A DNA stretch of 64,000 nucleotides from Dyadobacter psychrotolerans (GTDB lineage Bacteria > Bacteroidota > Bacteroidia > Cytophagales > Spirosomataceae), in the NCBI RefSeq assembly GCF_004349265.1, contig NZ_SMFL01000021.1, forward strand, positions 1-64,000, read 5' to 3'. How positions within the stretch are numbered: the first letter of the stretch is position 1; every line of letters begins with the position of its first letter. A program made the position numbers and the translations under genes. The notes under the pieces are model-generated. The model was not told the origin of the DNA, searched no databases, and was given only the letters and a program-made list of their open reading frames with translations. Below are positions 7,015-16,678 of this stretch, piece after piece.

Positions 7015-10000
7015 GAGTGGATGATTGGATCTGTATGGGAAATACCATTGGAATGTTCAATAAACTGGGATGCATTAACCTGATCAGGTAAAAGCGATGG
7101 GTCTTCAAAAGTGGTTTTACCTTGCAGCCAAACATAAACCTGTGGTACAATATAAAGTGCGGCTAGCGTCGAAGCGATTAATCCGCCTATAACCGCGCGG
7201 CCCAACGGCGCTACCTGTTCGCCTGCTTCTCCGCTCCCTAATGCCATAGGCACCATACCGGCAATCATAGCGAAACTGGTCATGAGCACGGGGCGAAGGC
7301 GAAGGCCGGCACTATCCAAGGCAGCACGGCGTACATCGCGGTACTCCCAGCGAAGGCGCTCGGCGTTGGTAACGATCAGGATTGCATTGGCAACGGAGAT
7401 ACCCGTCGACATAATAATGCCCATGTAGGATTGTAGGTTCAACGTACTTCCTGTCAAAAGAAGGATTGCGATCGAGCCCACAATAACGGCTGGAACTGTT
7501 GAAAGTATGACCAACGACAATTTCAGCGATTGATAGTTGGCTGCCAGCAGCAGGAAAATGACGACAATCGCAATGCCTAGCCCTAGTTGTAAACTATCGA
7601 GTGTTTCAGTCAGCAGCGAGGACATTCCTTTCACCTGTGTTACTAATCCTTTAGGTGCTTCACCCAGACCGGCAATTACTTTCTCGACGGATTTCGTAGC
7701 GGTTCCTAAATCTGTGTGGTGAAGATTTGCTGAAACAGTTACGAAACGCCGTGGGCCAATACGGGCATATTCACCGGGAAGTGTGTCAATGGACAAAGTC
7801 GCTACGTCGGCTAGCACTGGACGGACCTGCCCCGCTACCAGCGGGATTTCCTGTAACTGAGAAAGGTTGCGCATGGCAAATTCAGGTATCTGCACCTGGA
7901 CCTGATAGGTGTAAGCTGCCTTCGCGTCAAGCCACTGGTTTTTTTCTGTAAAACGGCTGGATGAGGTGGATGCAGTAATCGAGCGCGCTGTCTGCTCTAA
8001 ACTGAGTCCCATGACAGCTAATTTTTGTCGGTCCAGTTTGATATTAATGACCGGAAATTTTAGCGGCTGTACGATACGCACATCGCGAAGATTACTAACC
8101 TGTGACAAACCATGTACCAGTTTGTTGGCATAGGTTTCGATCTGTTTCATATCCCGTCCTGCCACCTGCACTTCGATCGGGGTGAAAGCGCCGCCGCTCA
8201 TTAGTTTTTCAGTCAGGTCGGCGGGCTCAAAAGACAATGTGGCATCGGGCATCTGTTCTTTTACGGCATCGCGGATCCTTTCTTTTAAATCCTGCATATT
8301 CGTATGATACTCACTATCAAGCCCCACTTTGATGACCGCGTCATTAGAACCACTGGTGCTCACATATAGGTTTGTAGTTGCGTAATTGGTTGGTACAACA
8401 CCCACATAAGCGGAAGAAATAGCCAGGTGGCCATTCGCTGCCTGATCGACTATGGTTATCAACTCACTTACTTTTTCTTCTGTTCTTTCCAACCGCGTTC
8501 CGTCAGGGGTTTTTAGCCGGATCACCATCTGCCCGGAATTTAATTGGGGAAGCATATCCTTTCCAATCAACATAAAACCCGCTGCTGCCAAAGCGAAGAT
8601 CACTACCAGATATACCACCACGATCAGGCGGTTACTGCGCAGTAACCTTCGGTTCTGGCCCATGAAACTTTCACGGATGCGGTCGAAAAAGGAAGCGGGT
8701 TTAGGGGTATCATTTGTTTGGGTGTGCCCTGAATGGTCTTTCAGCATCCAGTTAGCCAGGATGGGTACCAGGCTTTGGGCAAGAAAATAGGATACGGTCA
8801 TGGCAAAACCGATCGATAGAGAAAGCGGAAGAAACATAGCCCTGGGCACGCCGCTCATGATAAAGGAAGGCGCAAATACAGCTATGATACAAAGCAAGAT
8901 CAGTAAGAGGGGCAAGGCAACTTCCTGACAAGCATCGTAAATGGCCTGCTTTTTGGGTTTGCCCATTTCCAGATGCTGGTGGATATTTTCAATGGTCACC
9001 GTTGCCTGATCGACGAGCACTCCGATGGCAAGGGCCAATCCGGACAATGTCATGATATTGATGGTCTGTCCGGCAAGGCTTAAAAACAGCACGGCTGCAA
9101 TGATTGAAATCGGAATTGTTACAATTACAATAACCGATGAGCGCCAGTCGCCCAGAAAGAGCAGAACCATTAAACCCGTTAAAATAGCGCCCAAACCTCC
9201 TTCAAAAAGAAGGCTTTTTACGGCATTTATCACGAAGATTGACTGATCGAATTCGTAATTTACTTCAATGTCATCCGGTAGCAAACTGCGCATTTCAGGA
9301 AGTTTGGCTTTTAAGGCAGTAACCACGTCCCAGGTAGAAGCGTCCGCTGTTTTAACGACTGGTATATAAGAAGACCGGCTTCCGTTCACAATCGCATAAC
9401 CGGCCGTAACATCTGATCCGTCCAGGATATTTGCCAGATCTTTTAAGAAAACGGTCCGGTGTCCATCGGTCGTAACGGGTATCTGACCGAAATCAGCGAC
9501 CTGTTCTTCCAGTGAATTCAGGGTTGTGATGTAAGATGTATTGCCCACACGTATGTTACCCGAAGGCGTCGTGGCATTGTTAGCCGCAAGGGCTTCAACC
9601 ACTTCATCGGGTGATATGTTTAAACTGCGCGCTTTCTGTGGATCCAGGTTGATCACCACCGTCCTGGCATTGGTACCAATTGGAGGCGGTGCAGTCAGGC
9701 CAGGTACCGTTGAAAACAGAGGCCGGATTCTGGTCACGGCCAACTCGTGAATTTCTTTTAGGGAGCGCGTCTTACTGCTGAATACCAGGTCACCAATGGG
9801 TACCGAGGAAGCATCATAGCGGACGACCTGCGGAGGCAATGCACCGGGCGGAAAGAATTTCATGGCCCTGTTGACCTGAATGGCGACTTCGGCAGAAGCC
9901 TGGGCCATGTCGCTGCCTTCGTAAAAAGCCAGTTTTACAACGGTTAATCCCTGCACACTCCGGCTGGAAATTTCCTTTATTCCACCAATGTACAGAAACT

Positions 10001-10202
10001 GGTCCTGCATACGGGTAGCAAAAAAGCCCTCCATTTGTGCAGGGGACATCCCGCCATACGGCTCGATGACATAAATCACCGGTGAGTTAAGTCGCGGGAA
10101 AATGTCAATGGGTATCCTTGTCGCAGACATGACCGAGAAAACGATCAGCCCGGCTACTAGTACCAGGATTGAAATTGGCCGTTTTAATGAGGTTGATAAC
10201 AT
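7011..10202 (-). CDS. RND efflux permease (AcrB/CzcA superfamily)
   Basis: 1063 residues, full length for the family, ~12 transmembrane segments with two large periplasmic loops. The N-terminus RPISILVLVAG... IPIDIFPRLNSPVIYV is the classic RND start. GVLVDQATVTIENIHQH in TM4 carries the proton-relay acidic residue. The C-terminal half repeats the fold (SYMGIIMSTGISVANAILIV). Proton-driven export across both membranes with its adaptor and TolC partner. It is paralogous to the permease at 27,746. The clade is closer to multidrug or uncharacterised Bacteroidota pumps than to proven Cu/Ag pumps, so no substrate is assigned. Confidence 0.95.
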   Translation of the reverse strand: MLSTSLKRPISILVLVAGLIVFSVMSATRIPIDIFPRLNSPVIYVIEPYGGMSPAQMEGFFATRMQDQFLYIGGIKEISSRSVQGLTVVKLAFYEGSDMAQASAEVAIQVNRAMKFFPPGALPPQVVRYDASSVPIGDLVFSSKTRSLKEIHELAVTRIRPLFSTVPGLTAPPPIGTNARTVVINLDPQKARSLNISPDEVVEALAANNATTPSGNIRVGNTSYITTLNSLEEQVADFGQIPVTTDGHRTVFLKDLANILDGSDVTAGYAIVNGSRSSYIPVVKTADASTWDVVTALKAKLPEMRSLLPDDIEVNYEFDQSIFVINAVKSLLFEGGLGAILTGLMVLLFLGDWRSSVIVIVTIPISIIAAVLFLSLAGQTINIMTLSGLALAIGVLVDQATVTIENIHQHLEMGKPKKQAIYDACQEVALPLLLILLCIIAVFAPSFIMSGVPRAMFLPLSLSIGFAMTVSYFLAQSLVPILANWMLKDHSGHTQTNDTPKPASFFDRIRESFMGQNRRLLRSNRLIVVVYLVVIFALAAAGFMLIGKDMLPQLNSGQMVIRLKTPDGTRLERTEEKVSELITIVDQAANGHLAISSAYVGVVPTNYATTNLYVSTSGSNDAVIKVGLDSEYHTNMQDLKERIRDAVKEQMPDATLSFEPADLTEKLMSGGAFTPIEVQVAGRDMKQIETYANKLVHGLSQVSNLRDVRIVQPLKFPVINIKLDRQKLAVMGLSLEQTARSITASTSSSRFTEKNQWLDAKAAYTYQVQVQIPEFAMRNLSQLQEIPLVAGQVRPVLADVATLSIDTLPGEYARIGPRRFVTVSANLHHTDLGTATKSVEKVIAGLGEAPKGLVTQVKGMSSLLTETLDSLQLGLGIAIVVIFLLLAANYQSLKLSLVILSTVPAVIVGSIAILLLTGSTLNLQSYMGIIMSTGISVANAILIVTNAERLRWEYRDVRRAALDSAGLRLRPVLMTSFAMIAGMVPMALGSGEAGEQVAPLGRAVIGGLIASTLAALYIVPQVYVWLQGKTTFEDPSLLPDQVNASQFIEHSNGISHTDPIIHS

Positions 10203-10226
10203 AAATCTAGTTGGTATAGGAATTTA

Positions 10227-11603
10227 TTAGCGACGGAAAAGCGCAAAAAAATCGTCAAAATTACTGGTTGCATATGCGCGTTGCAGACGGACATCGACTG
10301 CGCTGCGCTGGATATTCACGGATTGTTTTTCCACGGTAGTCAGCAGTTGCAATGCATCAGTTAAGCCCAGAATATTTTCTATCCCGTTGTTATACAGTGA
10401 AAGCCGCTGTTGATAGGCTCGTTCAGCCGAGTTCAGGGCAGTTGGCAATTCCATTAATGCTAGCCGGACTGTTGCCATCACCGAGTCAGAGGTAGTGAGC
10501 GTATTTTGCAGCTGAATTTGCTGTGTTTCTAATAGACTGCGGGCTTGTTTGACCCGCCATTGTTGCAATTGAGTCCGGTTTTTTATCCGGTGGAAGTCTG
10601 TCAGGTTTACAGTTGCTGCTACGCCCACCAAAAAATTTGTCCTGCTGTATCCAAAACCTGAGCCAATCGGGCCAAAATTATTGTCTATATCAAGGCTCGT
10701 TCCGCGCGCCCATGCTGAGGTAAGCACCGACACCCTGGGCAATGCCGATTTTCGGATCAATTCGACTTCTGTATTTTGTCGGTTTACCAGATTACTACGG
10801 TAACGCAGCAGCGGATGATCAGCGTTGAGTTTAATATCAAAAGGCTGCATCAAAAGAGCCTGCTGCTGAAAAGTTGTATCAATCTCCAACCCTTTTACAG
10901 GCCGGCCGGTCAGGGTAGCGAGTTGGATAAAAGCCCGCTGGAGTTCCTGTTGCATCTGGAAATAATTAAGCTTAGCGCGAGAGTATTCCACGGTGGCCAG
11001 TGAAGAATCCAGTCCAGGACGTATTCCATTATGTACCAGATTGATAATAATCCTGCGAACTGTATCGACTCGCGCCAGGTTTCGCTCCTCGATTTTAAGG
11101 GTTTGTCTGAGCCAGAGCAGATCCAGATACGTATTGATGACGGTTTGACGGATGCCAAATTTTTCATTTTCAACGGCAGATTCGCCCACAATAATATCTG
11201 CACGGGCCAGCCGGTCTTCAGCCTGAAAACGTCCGAAATTAAACACCTCCCAATCGGCCGTCGCCAAGGCAATGTTGCCTGAGGCCAGATCCATGCTGTT
11301 TTCTGACCGCCGTCCTCCAGAAGTCGGAACAATGAGCCCCATCGAAAAATAAGAACCTGAAAGCCCGTTAGCTGTACCCACATTGATCTGATCATGCAAA
11401 CGAACATTGGGCAGCCGGTTGTCCTTAATAACCTGGGCATTCTCGCGAACCGCTTCCAGCGCCGACTGCGCAGCCGATAGTGAAGGGTAGTTAGACAAAG
11501 TTGTTTTAACAGCTTCTTCCAGACTCAAAACCTGCCCGAATAGTGCATATGGAGATATTAAAACGATTAAAACACCGATCAAACGGCGCGATATATTTGT
11601 CAT
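10227..11603 (-). CDS. TolC-family outer membrane efflux protein
   Basis: 458 residues from ATG 11603, which overlaps the stop of the upstream response regulator (ATGA); a longer frame would run back into that gene. Signal peptide RLIGVLIVLISPYALFGQ. Two TolC-type helical repeats follow: LSLEEAVKTTLSNYPSLSAAQSALEAV, and a second starting near NADHPLLRYRSNLVNRQNTEVELI. It forms the outer-membrane channel of the tripartite pump with the two genes downstream, 24 bp ahead of the permease. Confidence 0.92.
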   Translation of the reverse strand: MTNISRRLIGVLIVLISPYALFGQVLSLEEAVKTTLSNYPSLSAAQSALEAVRENAQVIKDNRLPNVRLHDQINVGTANGLSGSYFSMGLIVPTSGGRRSENSMDLASGNIALATADWEVFNFGRFQAEDRLARADIIVGESAVENEKFGIRQTVINTYLDLLWLRQTLKIEERNLARVDTVRRIIINLVHNGIRPGLDSSLATVEYSRAKLNYFQMQQELQRAFIQLATLTGRPVKGLEIDTTFQQQALLMQPFDIKLNADHPLLRYRSNLVNRQNTEVELIRKSALPRVSVLTSAWARGTSLDIDNNFGPIGSGFGYSRTNFLVGVAATVNLTDFHRIKNRTQLQQWRVKQARSLLETQQIQLQNTLTTSDSVMATVRLALMELPTALNSAERAYQQRLSLYNNGIENILGLTDALQLLTTVEKQSVNIQRSAVDVRLQRAYATSNFDDFFALFRR

Positions 11604-12034
11604 GATTGAATTGAAATTTTCTTTGCAAAATGAATAGCACGGTCCAGGACAAAAGTCCAATCGCCATGAAATGCCGGTTTTGATAGGTAGCCTGTTACCC
11701 CAGCTTTGTAAGCCTGACCAATCGCGCTGGGAGATTGTGAGCCAGATAAAATAACAACGGGCAAATTCGATGAAAAAGGAACTGCACGAACCTGACGTAA
11801 TATTTCAATACCACTTAGAGATGGCATTGTCAAATCAAGAAAGACGAGACTGGTTGCTACTTGTCGATTCTTATGTAATTCGAACATAAAATTTTCTCCA
11901 TTCGCGCAACGTCTTACAATGCAGTTAGAATGGGTTTGTTTTACTGCCATTTCAAAGAAAAGTGCATCATCATCGTCATCATCTACCAGATACACAGTCC
12001 ATTCAGCGTTAAGTGTCATAAGCGTTGGCATCAA
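11600..12034 (-). CDS. stand-alone response regulator receiver protein
   Basis: 144 residues, a single receiver domain with no output domain. The acidic cluster VDDDDDDAL, the phosphoacceptor in VFLDLTMPSLSG, the switch Ser in VILSGSQSP and the conserved Lys in GYLSKPAF are all present. It is the first gene of the minus-strand RND operon and is translationally coupled to tolC by ATGA overlap. Such single-domain regulators usually relay phosphate or act by protein contact. Start ATG 12034; ATG 12019 is also possible. The 138 bp to the divergent regulator gene must hold both promoters. Confidence 0.9.
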   Translation of the reverse strand: MMPTLMTLNAEWTVYLVDDDDDDALFFEMAVKQTHSNCIVRRCANGENFMFELHKNRQVATSLVFLDLTMPSLSGIEILRQVRAVPFSSNLPVVILSGSQSPSAIGQAYKAGVTGYLSKPAFHGDWTFVLDRAIHFAKKISIQS

Positions 12035-12172
12035 AGTCCAAAGTAAATACCGATCTGATTAGAGGGTAGTTAGAGGGTTATTAAAATGTGATTAGAAGGC
12101 CAGCTTTAAGCAGGTGTTCCATCTGGGTTGCTTAATTTTACCCGGTGAAGTGTATGAGACCGGTAAAATGCT

Positions 12173-12850
12173 ATGAATGTTTTAGTCGTTGAAGATGATG
12201 TCGAATTAACTCAGTTCATTCAAAAGGGACTGCTTTCTGAAGGAGTTGCGGTTTCGGTCGCCTTCGACGGCGTTATTGGCCGTAGTATGGTCAATGAGCA
12301 CCGGTTTGATGTGGTCATCCTGGATGTAAACCTTCCGGGCATGAATGGTTTTGACCTTTGCCGCTTTATTAAGGAGAACTGGCCCGCAATTCCTGTTATT
12401 ATGCTCACCGCGCTGGGCAGCCTGGATAACAAGGTATTAGGATTTGAGGCCGGTGCAGACGATTATTTATCAAAACCCTTTGCTTTTAAAGAGCTGTTGT
12501 TCCGTCTGAAAGCGTTGGCAAGAAGACACCCGTCCCGGGCTCCCATGGCCAAAAGGCTGGAATTGCTGGACCTTGAAATTGAGACTGATTCTCATAAGGT
12601 ATGGAGGGCAGGAGAGCGGATTGAACTGACGGCACGTGAATATGCGCTGCTTGAATATCTGATGATTAATCAAGGAAAGGTAATGAATAGGATAGACCTG
12701 CTGGAAAATGTATGGGATGTACATTTTAATACCAACACCAATGTTGTTGATGTGTATGTGAATTATCTCCGTAGAAAAATCGACCGTTCAGAACCCCGAC
12801 TGCTTCACACCGTTTTTGGTGTTGGTTATATGATCGGCGCAGAACCATGA
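12173..12850 (+). CDS. OmpR/PhoB-family response regulator
   Basis: 225 residues. Receiver domain with VVEDD acidic pocket, D in VVILDVNLPGMNG, T in MLTALG and K in DYLSKPF, followed by a winged-helix effector domain (IELTAREYALLEYLMINQGKVMNR ... VDVYVNYLRRKID). It resembles CusR/QseB-type regulators. It overlaps the sensor kinase start by 4 bp (ATGA) and diverges from the RND operon, so control of that operon is the natural inference. Confidence 0.95.
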   Translation: MNVLVVEDDVELTQFIQKGLLSEGVAVSVAFDGVIGRSMVNEHRFDVVILDVNLPGMNGFDLCRFIKENWPAIPVIMLTALGSLDNKVLGFEAGADDYLSKPFAFKELLFRLKALARRHPSRAPMAKRLELLDLEIETDSHKVWRAGERIELTAREYALLEYLMINQGKVMNRIDLLENVWDVHFNTNTNVVDVYVNYLRRKIDRSEPRLLHTVFGVGYMIGAEP

Positions 12851-14217
12851 GCATCAAGCGCAGGATAACAATCGGCTTCGGTGTTTTGGTGGCCACTTTA
12901 CTGCTATTGTTCTCTGTTTTTATCTATCAGAACTACGAGTCTTACCGCAGGTCTCTGATGAGAAACCGGCTGCAAAGACGTGCATTGGCCGGGCAGCTCT
13001 ATTTTAAAGATCGACTTGAGTTTCATCGTTCAAGCTATCTGACACTTCCCGATCAGCACGAGTGGTTGATCGACGAAAAAAATAAGCTGATTTACCAATC
13101 GTCTGGTGCCAATGATTTTGAGTTAACCAAAAATCTGCTTGCAGAAGCTCGTAAAAAAGAGGTTTATTTTCAGTATAAAGCCGAACCCTGGGGTTCAGCG
13201 AAGGAAGGTGTTACGCTGTCCTTCAAAATTGAGGGAACACAATATGTTTCTGTGGTTACCGCCTATGATCTGACCGGCAGACAAGCCAACGAAAGCCTGC
13301 TTTTTATCCTGATTTCCGGGAACGTGATTATGCTGGTCATTGTAGCTTTTGCGGGATTTTGGTTTGCCAGAAGGGCTTTGAGGCCATTTGATGGGCTAAT
13401 AGGACAAATGAACCCGGCCGCTGTCAATGATTTTTCATTTCGTCTTTCTACGCAGTCCAAAGACGATGAAGCGGCTTATCTAGCGAGTTCGTTTAACGAA
13501 TTACTAGCCCGTTTGCAAACCTTGGCGATGAGCCAGGAGCATTTTGTTTCGTACGCTTCGCACGAAATCCGTACCCCCTTAACGGTAGTGAAAGGTGTTT
13601 TAGAAACTTCGCTGGCTTATGATCAGAGCCTGGCAGACACAAAACAAAGCATGGGAAAAGCACTTGTGCGCCTGGAAGGGGCCATCAATCTGGCGAACTC
13701 GCTTTTGCACCTGGCAGAAGTAGAAGGTTTGCAGTCAGGGCAATTCAAGGAAGATATCAATATTGTCGATACGATATTGGATACGATCACTTATTTTGGT
13801 GAAAAGCATCCCGACCAGCATATTGAACTGCAACTAACCGATAGTTTTACCGAAAATACTTCGTCAATAAGGATACTGGGAAATTCAACGCTGCTCCGTA
13901 CCGTCCTTAACAATATTCTGGAAAACGCCAGCAAGTATTCTTTAAATAAACCTGTTGAACTTATCGTAGATTTCGACCTAAATCTGGTGATGATGAAAGT
14001 GATCGACCAGGGGATTGGCATTCCTGCTACGCAGCTTGAAGATGTATTTCTGCCCATGATGCGGGCTGCCAATGTGGGCAGTCTTCCGGGCTTTGGGCTC
14101 GGGCTTACCATAGCCAAGAAAATTATTGATATGCACCAGGGACAACTTACAGTTGATTCTGCAGCTGGTAAGGGTACTACGGTTTGCATATTTTTGCCTA
14201 CTTTATCTCTATCCTAA
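12847..14217 (+). CDS. sensor histidine kinase, two transmembrane helices
   Basis: 456 residues. TM1 at ~10-30 and TM2 at ~153-172 bracket a ~120-residue periplasmic sensor. A HAMP segment follows, then the H-box SYASHEIRTPLTVVKG, the N-box NNILENASKYS and the G-boxes DQGIGIP and GFGLGLTIAKKI. It is the cognate kinase of the upstream OmpR-type regulator. The sensor domain has no recognisable metal-binding cluster, so the signal is unknown. Confidence 0.95.
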   Translation: MSIKRRITIGFGVLVATLLLLFSVFIYQNYESYRRSLMRNRLQRRALAGQLYFKDRLEFHRSSYLTLPDQHEWLIDEKNKLIYQSSGANDFELTKNLLAEARKKEVYFQYKAEPWGSAKEGVTLSFKIEGTQYVSVVTAYDLTGRQANESLLFILISGNVIMLVIVAFAGFWFARRALRPFDGLIGQMNPAAVNDFSFRLSTQSKDDEAAYLASSFNELLARLQTLAMSQEHFVSYASHEIRTPLTVVKGVLETSLAYDQSLADTKQSMGKALVRLEGAINLANSLLHLAEVEGLQSGQFKEDINIVDTILDTITYFGEKHPDQHIELQLTDSFTENTSSIRILGNSTLLRTVLNNILENASKYSLNKPVELIVDFDLNLVMMKVIDQGIGIPATQLEDVFLPMMRAANVGSLPGFGLGLTIAKKIIDMHQGQLTVDSAAGKGTTVCIFLPTLSLS

Positions 14218-14248
14218 CTTAAGTTACAATCAGTGCTACGTTTGTTTT

Positions 14249-14635
14249 ATGTATCAAAATGAAAATTCACCTTTTAAGCCAGCTGATCACCTAGCCAATG
14301 AAAGGACTTATCTGGCCTGGATAAGGACAGGGATCGGGATTATGGCATTTGGCTTTGTGGTGGTAAAATTCTCTTTGTTTGTTAAACAAATAGGTCTGGC
14401 GCTGGGCACTAAAGTGAATACTCCCTCGCACGGTTATTCTGCTATCATTGGGATTGTGCTGGTAGCAATGGGCGTTCTGGCTATTTTGTTTTCTTTCTGG
14501 CAATACCGAAAGACAGACCAGCAGCTCAGAAGCAGCACTTACCAGCCGTCCAATGTTCTGACTACCGTTCTAACGGGCATGATTTTACTGATCAGTATAG
14601 TATTGATTGTATATCTTATCCAAAGCGTAATTTGA
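14249..14635 (+). CDS. DUF202 (YidH-like) inner membrane protein, copy 1
   Basis: 128 residues from ATG 14249; an upstream in-frame extension would overlap the kinase gene. The DUF202 signature DHLANERTYLAWIRTGIGIM is at the N-terminus, then three transmembrane helices. Function unknown. A close paralogue lies at 23,920 inside the SQR operon, and both share FGFVVVKFSLF. It may be cotranscribed with the kinase (31-bp gap). Confidence 0.9.
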   Translation: MYQNENSPFKPADHLANERTYLAWIRTGIGIMAFGFVVVKFSLFVKQIGLALGTKVNTPSHGYSAIIGIVLVAMGVLAILFSFWQYRKTDQQLRSSTYQPSNVLTTVLTGMILLISIVLIVYLIQSVI

Positions 14636-14650
14636 GCGTTGACATTAGAT

Positions 14651-14917
14651 TTATTTCAAGGAATGCCACTGGATACTATTTCTAAGCAACCCGATCTTTT
14701 TATCCTGTTCCATTTTTTTTAGTAATCTTGATACGACCTCCCGTGATGTATTGAGGTCATTGGCAATTTCCTGATGGGTGATTGACAAAATATTGGTCTT
14801 ACTACCTTAAAACTGATTTTTCAGGTAGAACCCTAATCTTTCCTCCAGAGATGATTTGAATGTACGTTCCCTAATCGTTATTGAATTTACTTTTGACAAT
14901 TTTGTTATAATAGACAT
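14651..14917 (-). pseudogene. Crp/Fnr-family regulator, C-terminal remnant with internal stop
   Basis: Minus-strand translation gives EERLGFYLKNQF, an in-frame TAA, then ITHQEIANDLNTSREVVSRL and LLKKMEQDKKIGLLRNSIQW. It is clearly homologous to the C-terminal dimer helix and helix-turn-helix of the intact protein encoded divergently at 14,953 (ITHLEIANDLNTSREVISRL). The cyclic-nucleotide-like sensor domain is missing. It is a decayed paralogue left by a duplication or replacement. Confidence 0.85.
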
Positions 14918-14952
14918 TTATCTAATGAATTGCGAAAGTTAATATTCCATTT

Positions 14953-15597
14953 ATGAGTCCAAAAACTGATATCACATACTATCTAGAAACGTTTTTCAAA
15001 TCTTTCGAGCCTGAACTAAAGGCCAAAATCGCGTCTGCTGGAACTCTGAGGAGCATTCCAGCAGGAGAAATCATCATGCGAACCGGTCAGTATATCAAAC
15101 ATACTGTCCTGATTGCTGATGGACGAGTTAAGCTTTACCGGGAAGGTACAGATGGAGAGGAAGCGTTTATCTACTACCTGGAACAAGGCAATGCGTGTGC
15201 ATTATCGATGATTTGTGCGACCAAGCAGGAGTCCAGCCAAATTATGGCCAAAGCCGTGGAAGATACGATGGTGATTATGATCCCCATCCAATTGATGGAT
15301 GAATTAATGAAGACCTACCGAAGCTGGTACTATTTCGTAATTGAAAATTACAGGTCACGCTTTGAAGAACTTTTAACAGTGCTGGACAGTGTCATCTTTA
15401 AAGGCATGGATGAGCGTCTGGATTTTTATCTAAGAAATCAGTTCAAAAATAGTGGTGTCAAGGAGCTACCAATTACGCACCTTGAAATTGCCAACGACCT
15501 GAATACTTCCAGAGAAGTGATCTCCCGACTTCTCAAAAAGATGGAGCAAAATAAAAAGATCAAACTTTTCCGAAACCATATTGCCTGGGTTGAATAG
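14953..15597 (+). CDS. Crp/Fnr-family transcriptional regulator
   Basis: 214 residues. The N-terminal cNMP-binding-like beta-roll (IPAGEIIMRTGQYIKHTVLIADGRVKLYR) is followed by the long dimer helix and a C-terminal winged helix-turn-helix (THLEIANDLNTSREVISRLLKKM). It lacks the N-terminal four-Cys iron-sulfur cluster of true Fnr. Two Cys at CALSMICATK could be redox-sensitive. It is the best local candidate to bind the repeated TGTGA-N6-TCACT sites upstream of the sulfur genes. It belongs to the branch with recognition sequence SREVISRLLKKME. Confidence 0.93.
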   Translation: MSPKTDITYYLETFFKSFEPELKAKIASAGTLRSIPAGEIIMRTGQYIKHTVLIADGRVKLYREGTDGEEAFIYYLEQGNACALSMICATKQESSQIMAKAVEDTMVIMIPIQLMDELMKTYRSWYYFVIENYRSRFEELLTVLDSVIFKGMDERLDFYLRNQFKNSGVKELPITHLEIANDLNTSREVISRLLKKMEQNKKIKLFRNHIAWVE

Positions 15598-15625
15598 TGC
15601 CCAGGTTTACAAAAATATCGCCCAG

Positions 15626-15670
15626 TGTGATAAAAGTCACTGACTATATCGGATGTTCAGGCGATATTTC
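15626..15670 (+). promoter_or_regulatory. Crp-like box plus -7 element upstream of the AraC/oxidase unit
   Basis: Palindrome TGTGATAAAAGTCACT at 15626-15641 and a TAnnTTTG-like element GATATTTC at 15663-15670. Centre-to-element spacing is 29.5 bp, identical to six other sites in this window. Confidence 0.65.
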
Positions 15671-15709
15671 GTCTTATCACAATCCGGCTGAAAAGCACAT
15701 AGATAAGAC

Positions 15710-16582
15710 ATGGATATCCATAAAATTAAATTGCCGATATTTTGCCTGAGTATGTACCCTTCAAGCGGGGAAAATGAGCCGTTTTACATGATCAGGCTTG
15801 AAGAATTGTCAAAGAGGGTAAAAGGTGTTGATCACCCACATTCACACTCTTTTTATATGCTGATGATTGTCATAAAGGGTTCGGGTAAACATTTTATTGA
15901 CCTTCACACGTATGACATACACAAAAATCAAATGTACTTGCTAAGTCCTGCACAAGTCCATACTTGGGAGCTAAGTGAGGATATCGAGGGGTTTGTTCTA
16001 TTTTTTGAGTCCAATTTCCTGATGACCCAATATCCGGATAGGCTTTATAGTTATCCGTTTTTTCATTCACAAGGACAGTCCTCACTCATCGATGTATCCG
16101 GACATCCCGAGCTGTTCTTATCTCTGTTTCAACAAGCTTATGACGAATACATAAATTATCAGCCGCAGCGAAATCAAGTCGTATTATCATATTTCAATAT
16201 ACTTCTTGAAAAGGCGAACCGTCTCTATCTAATTCAATTCCCGGACCACTCCGGCAAGCAAGAACATACGCTTGTGCAACGATATGAACAGGAAATCAAC
16301 CGACATTATTTGCACCATAAGGAAGTTATGTTTTATGCGGATCTTCTTGGGATAACACCTAATCATCTGAATTTTCTCTGCAAAAACGTGCTGAATAAAA
16401 CCGCAAGCCAGCTGATCTATGAGCGGATCGGCATTGAAGCCCAGCGCTTACTGGGACACACAGGGGCAACAATCAAAGAAGTGGCCACAGCCCTTAATTT
16501 TGAAGACTCCTCGTACTTTAACCGGTTTTTTAAAAAGCAGTTCGGGATTTCTCCTTCCGAATTCAAACAAGTATTATGGTAA
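15710..16582 (+). CDS. AraC-family transcriptional regulator
   Basis: 290 residues. N-terminal cupin-type sensing domain (HPHSHSFYMLMIVIKGSGKHFIDL ... LLSPAQVHTWEL) and a C-terminal double helix-turn-helix (FYADLLGITPNHLNFLCKNVLNKTAS; IKEVATALNFEDSSYFNRFF; GISPSEFK). Located directly upstream of an orphan cytochrome oxidase subunit I gene (96-bp gap), which it may control. Its own promoter carries a Crp-like site. Confidence 0.93.
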   Translation: MDIHKIKLPIFCLSMYPSSGENEPFYMIRLEELSKRVKGVDHPHSHSFYMLMIVIKGSGKHFIDLHTYDIHKNQMYLLSPAQVHTWELSEDIEGFVLFFESNFLMTQYPDRLYSYPFFHSQGQSSLIDVSGHPELFLSLFQQAYDEYINYQPQRNQVVLSYFNILLEKANRLYLIQFPDHSGKQEHTLVQRYEQEINRHYLHHKEVMFYADLLGITPNHLNFLCKNVLNKTASQLIYERIGIEAQRLLGHTGATIKEVATALNFEDSSYFNRFFKKQFGISPSEFKQVLW

Positions 16583-16678
16583 TCGTTGATCCGTACCGAT
16601 GATGCCCCGATTTGGCTATATGAACCGAATTTGCCAGCAGATAAATTTGGGGTTGTTAGTTCACAGTCCGGAATATCT

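Noticed and set aside
10910..11440. 176-codon minus-strand frame inside the TolC-like gene
   Set aside because: Out of frame with a well-conserved TolC protein. Trp/Arg-rich composition typical of a shadow frame.
16586..16678. 31-codon N-terminal extension of oxidase subunit I
   Set aside because: The extension is not family-like, and ATG 16679 gives a normal N-terminus.
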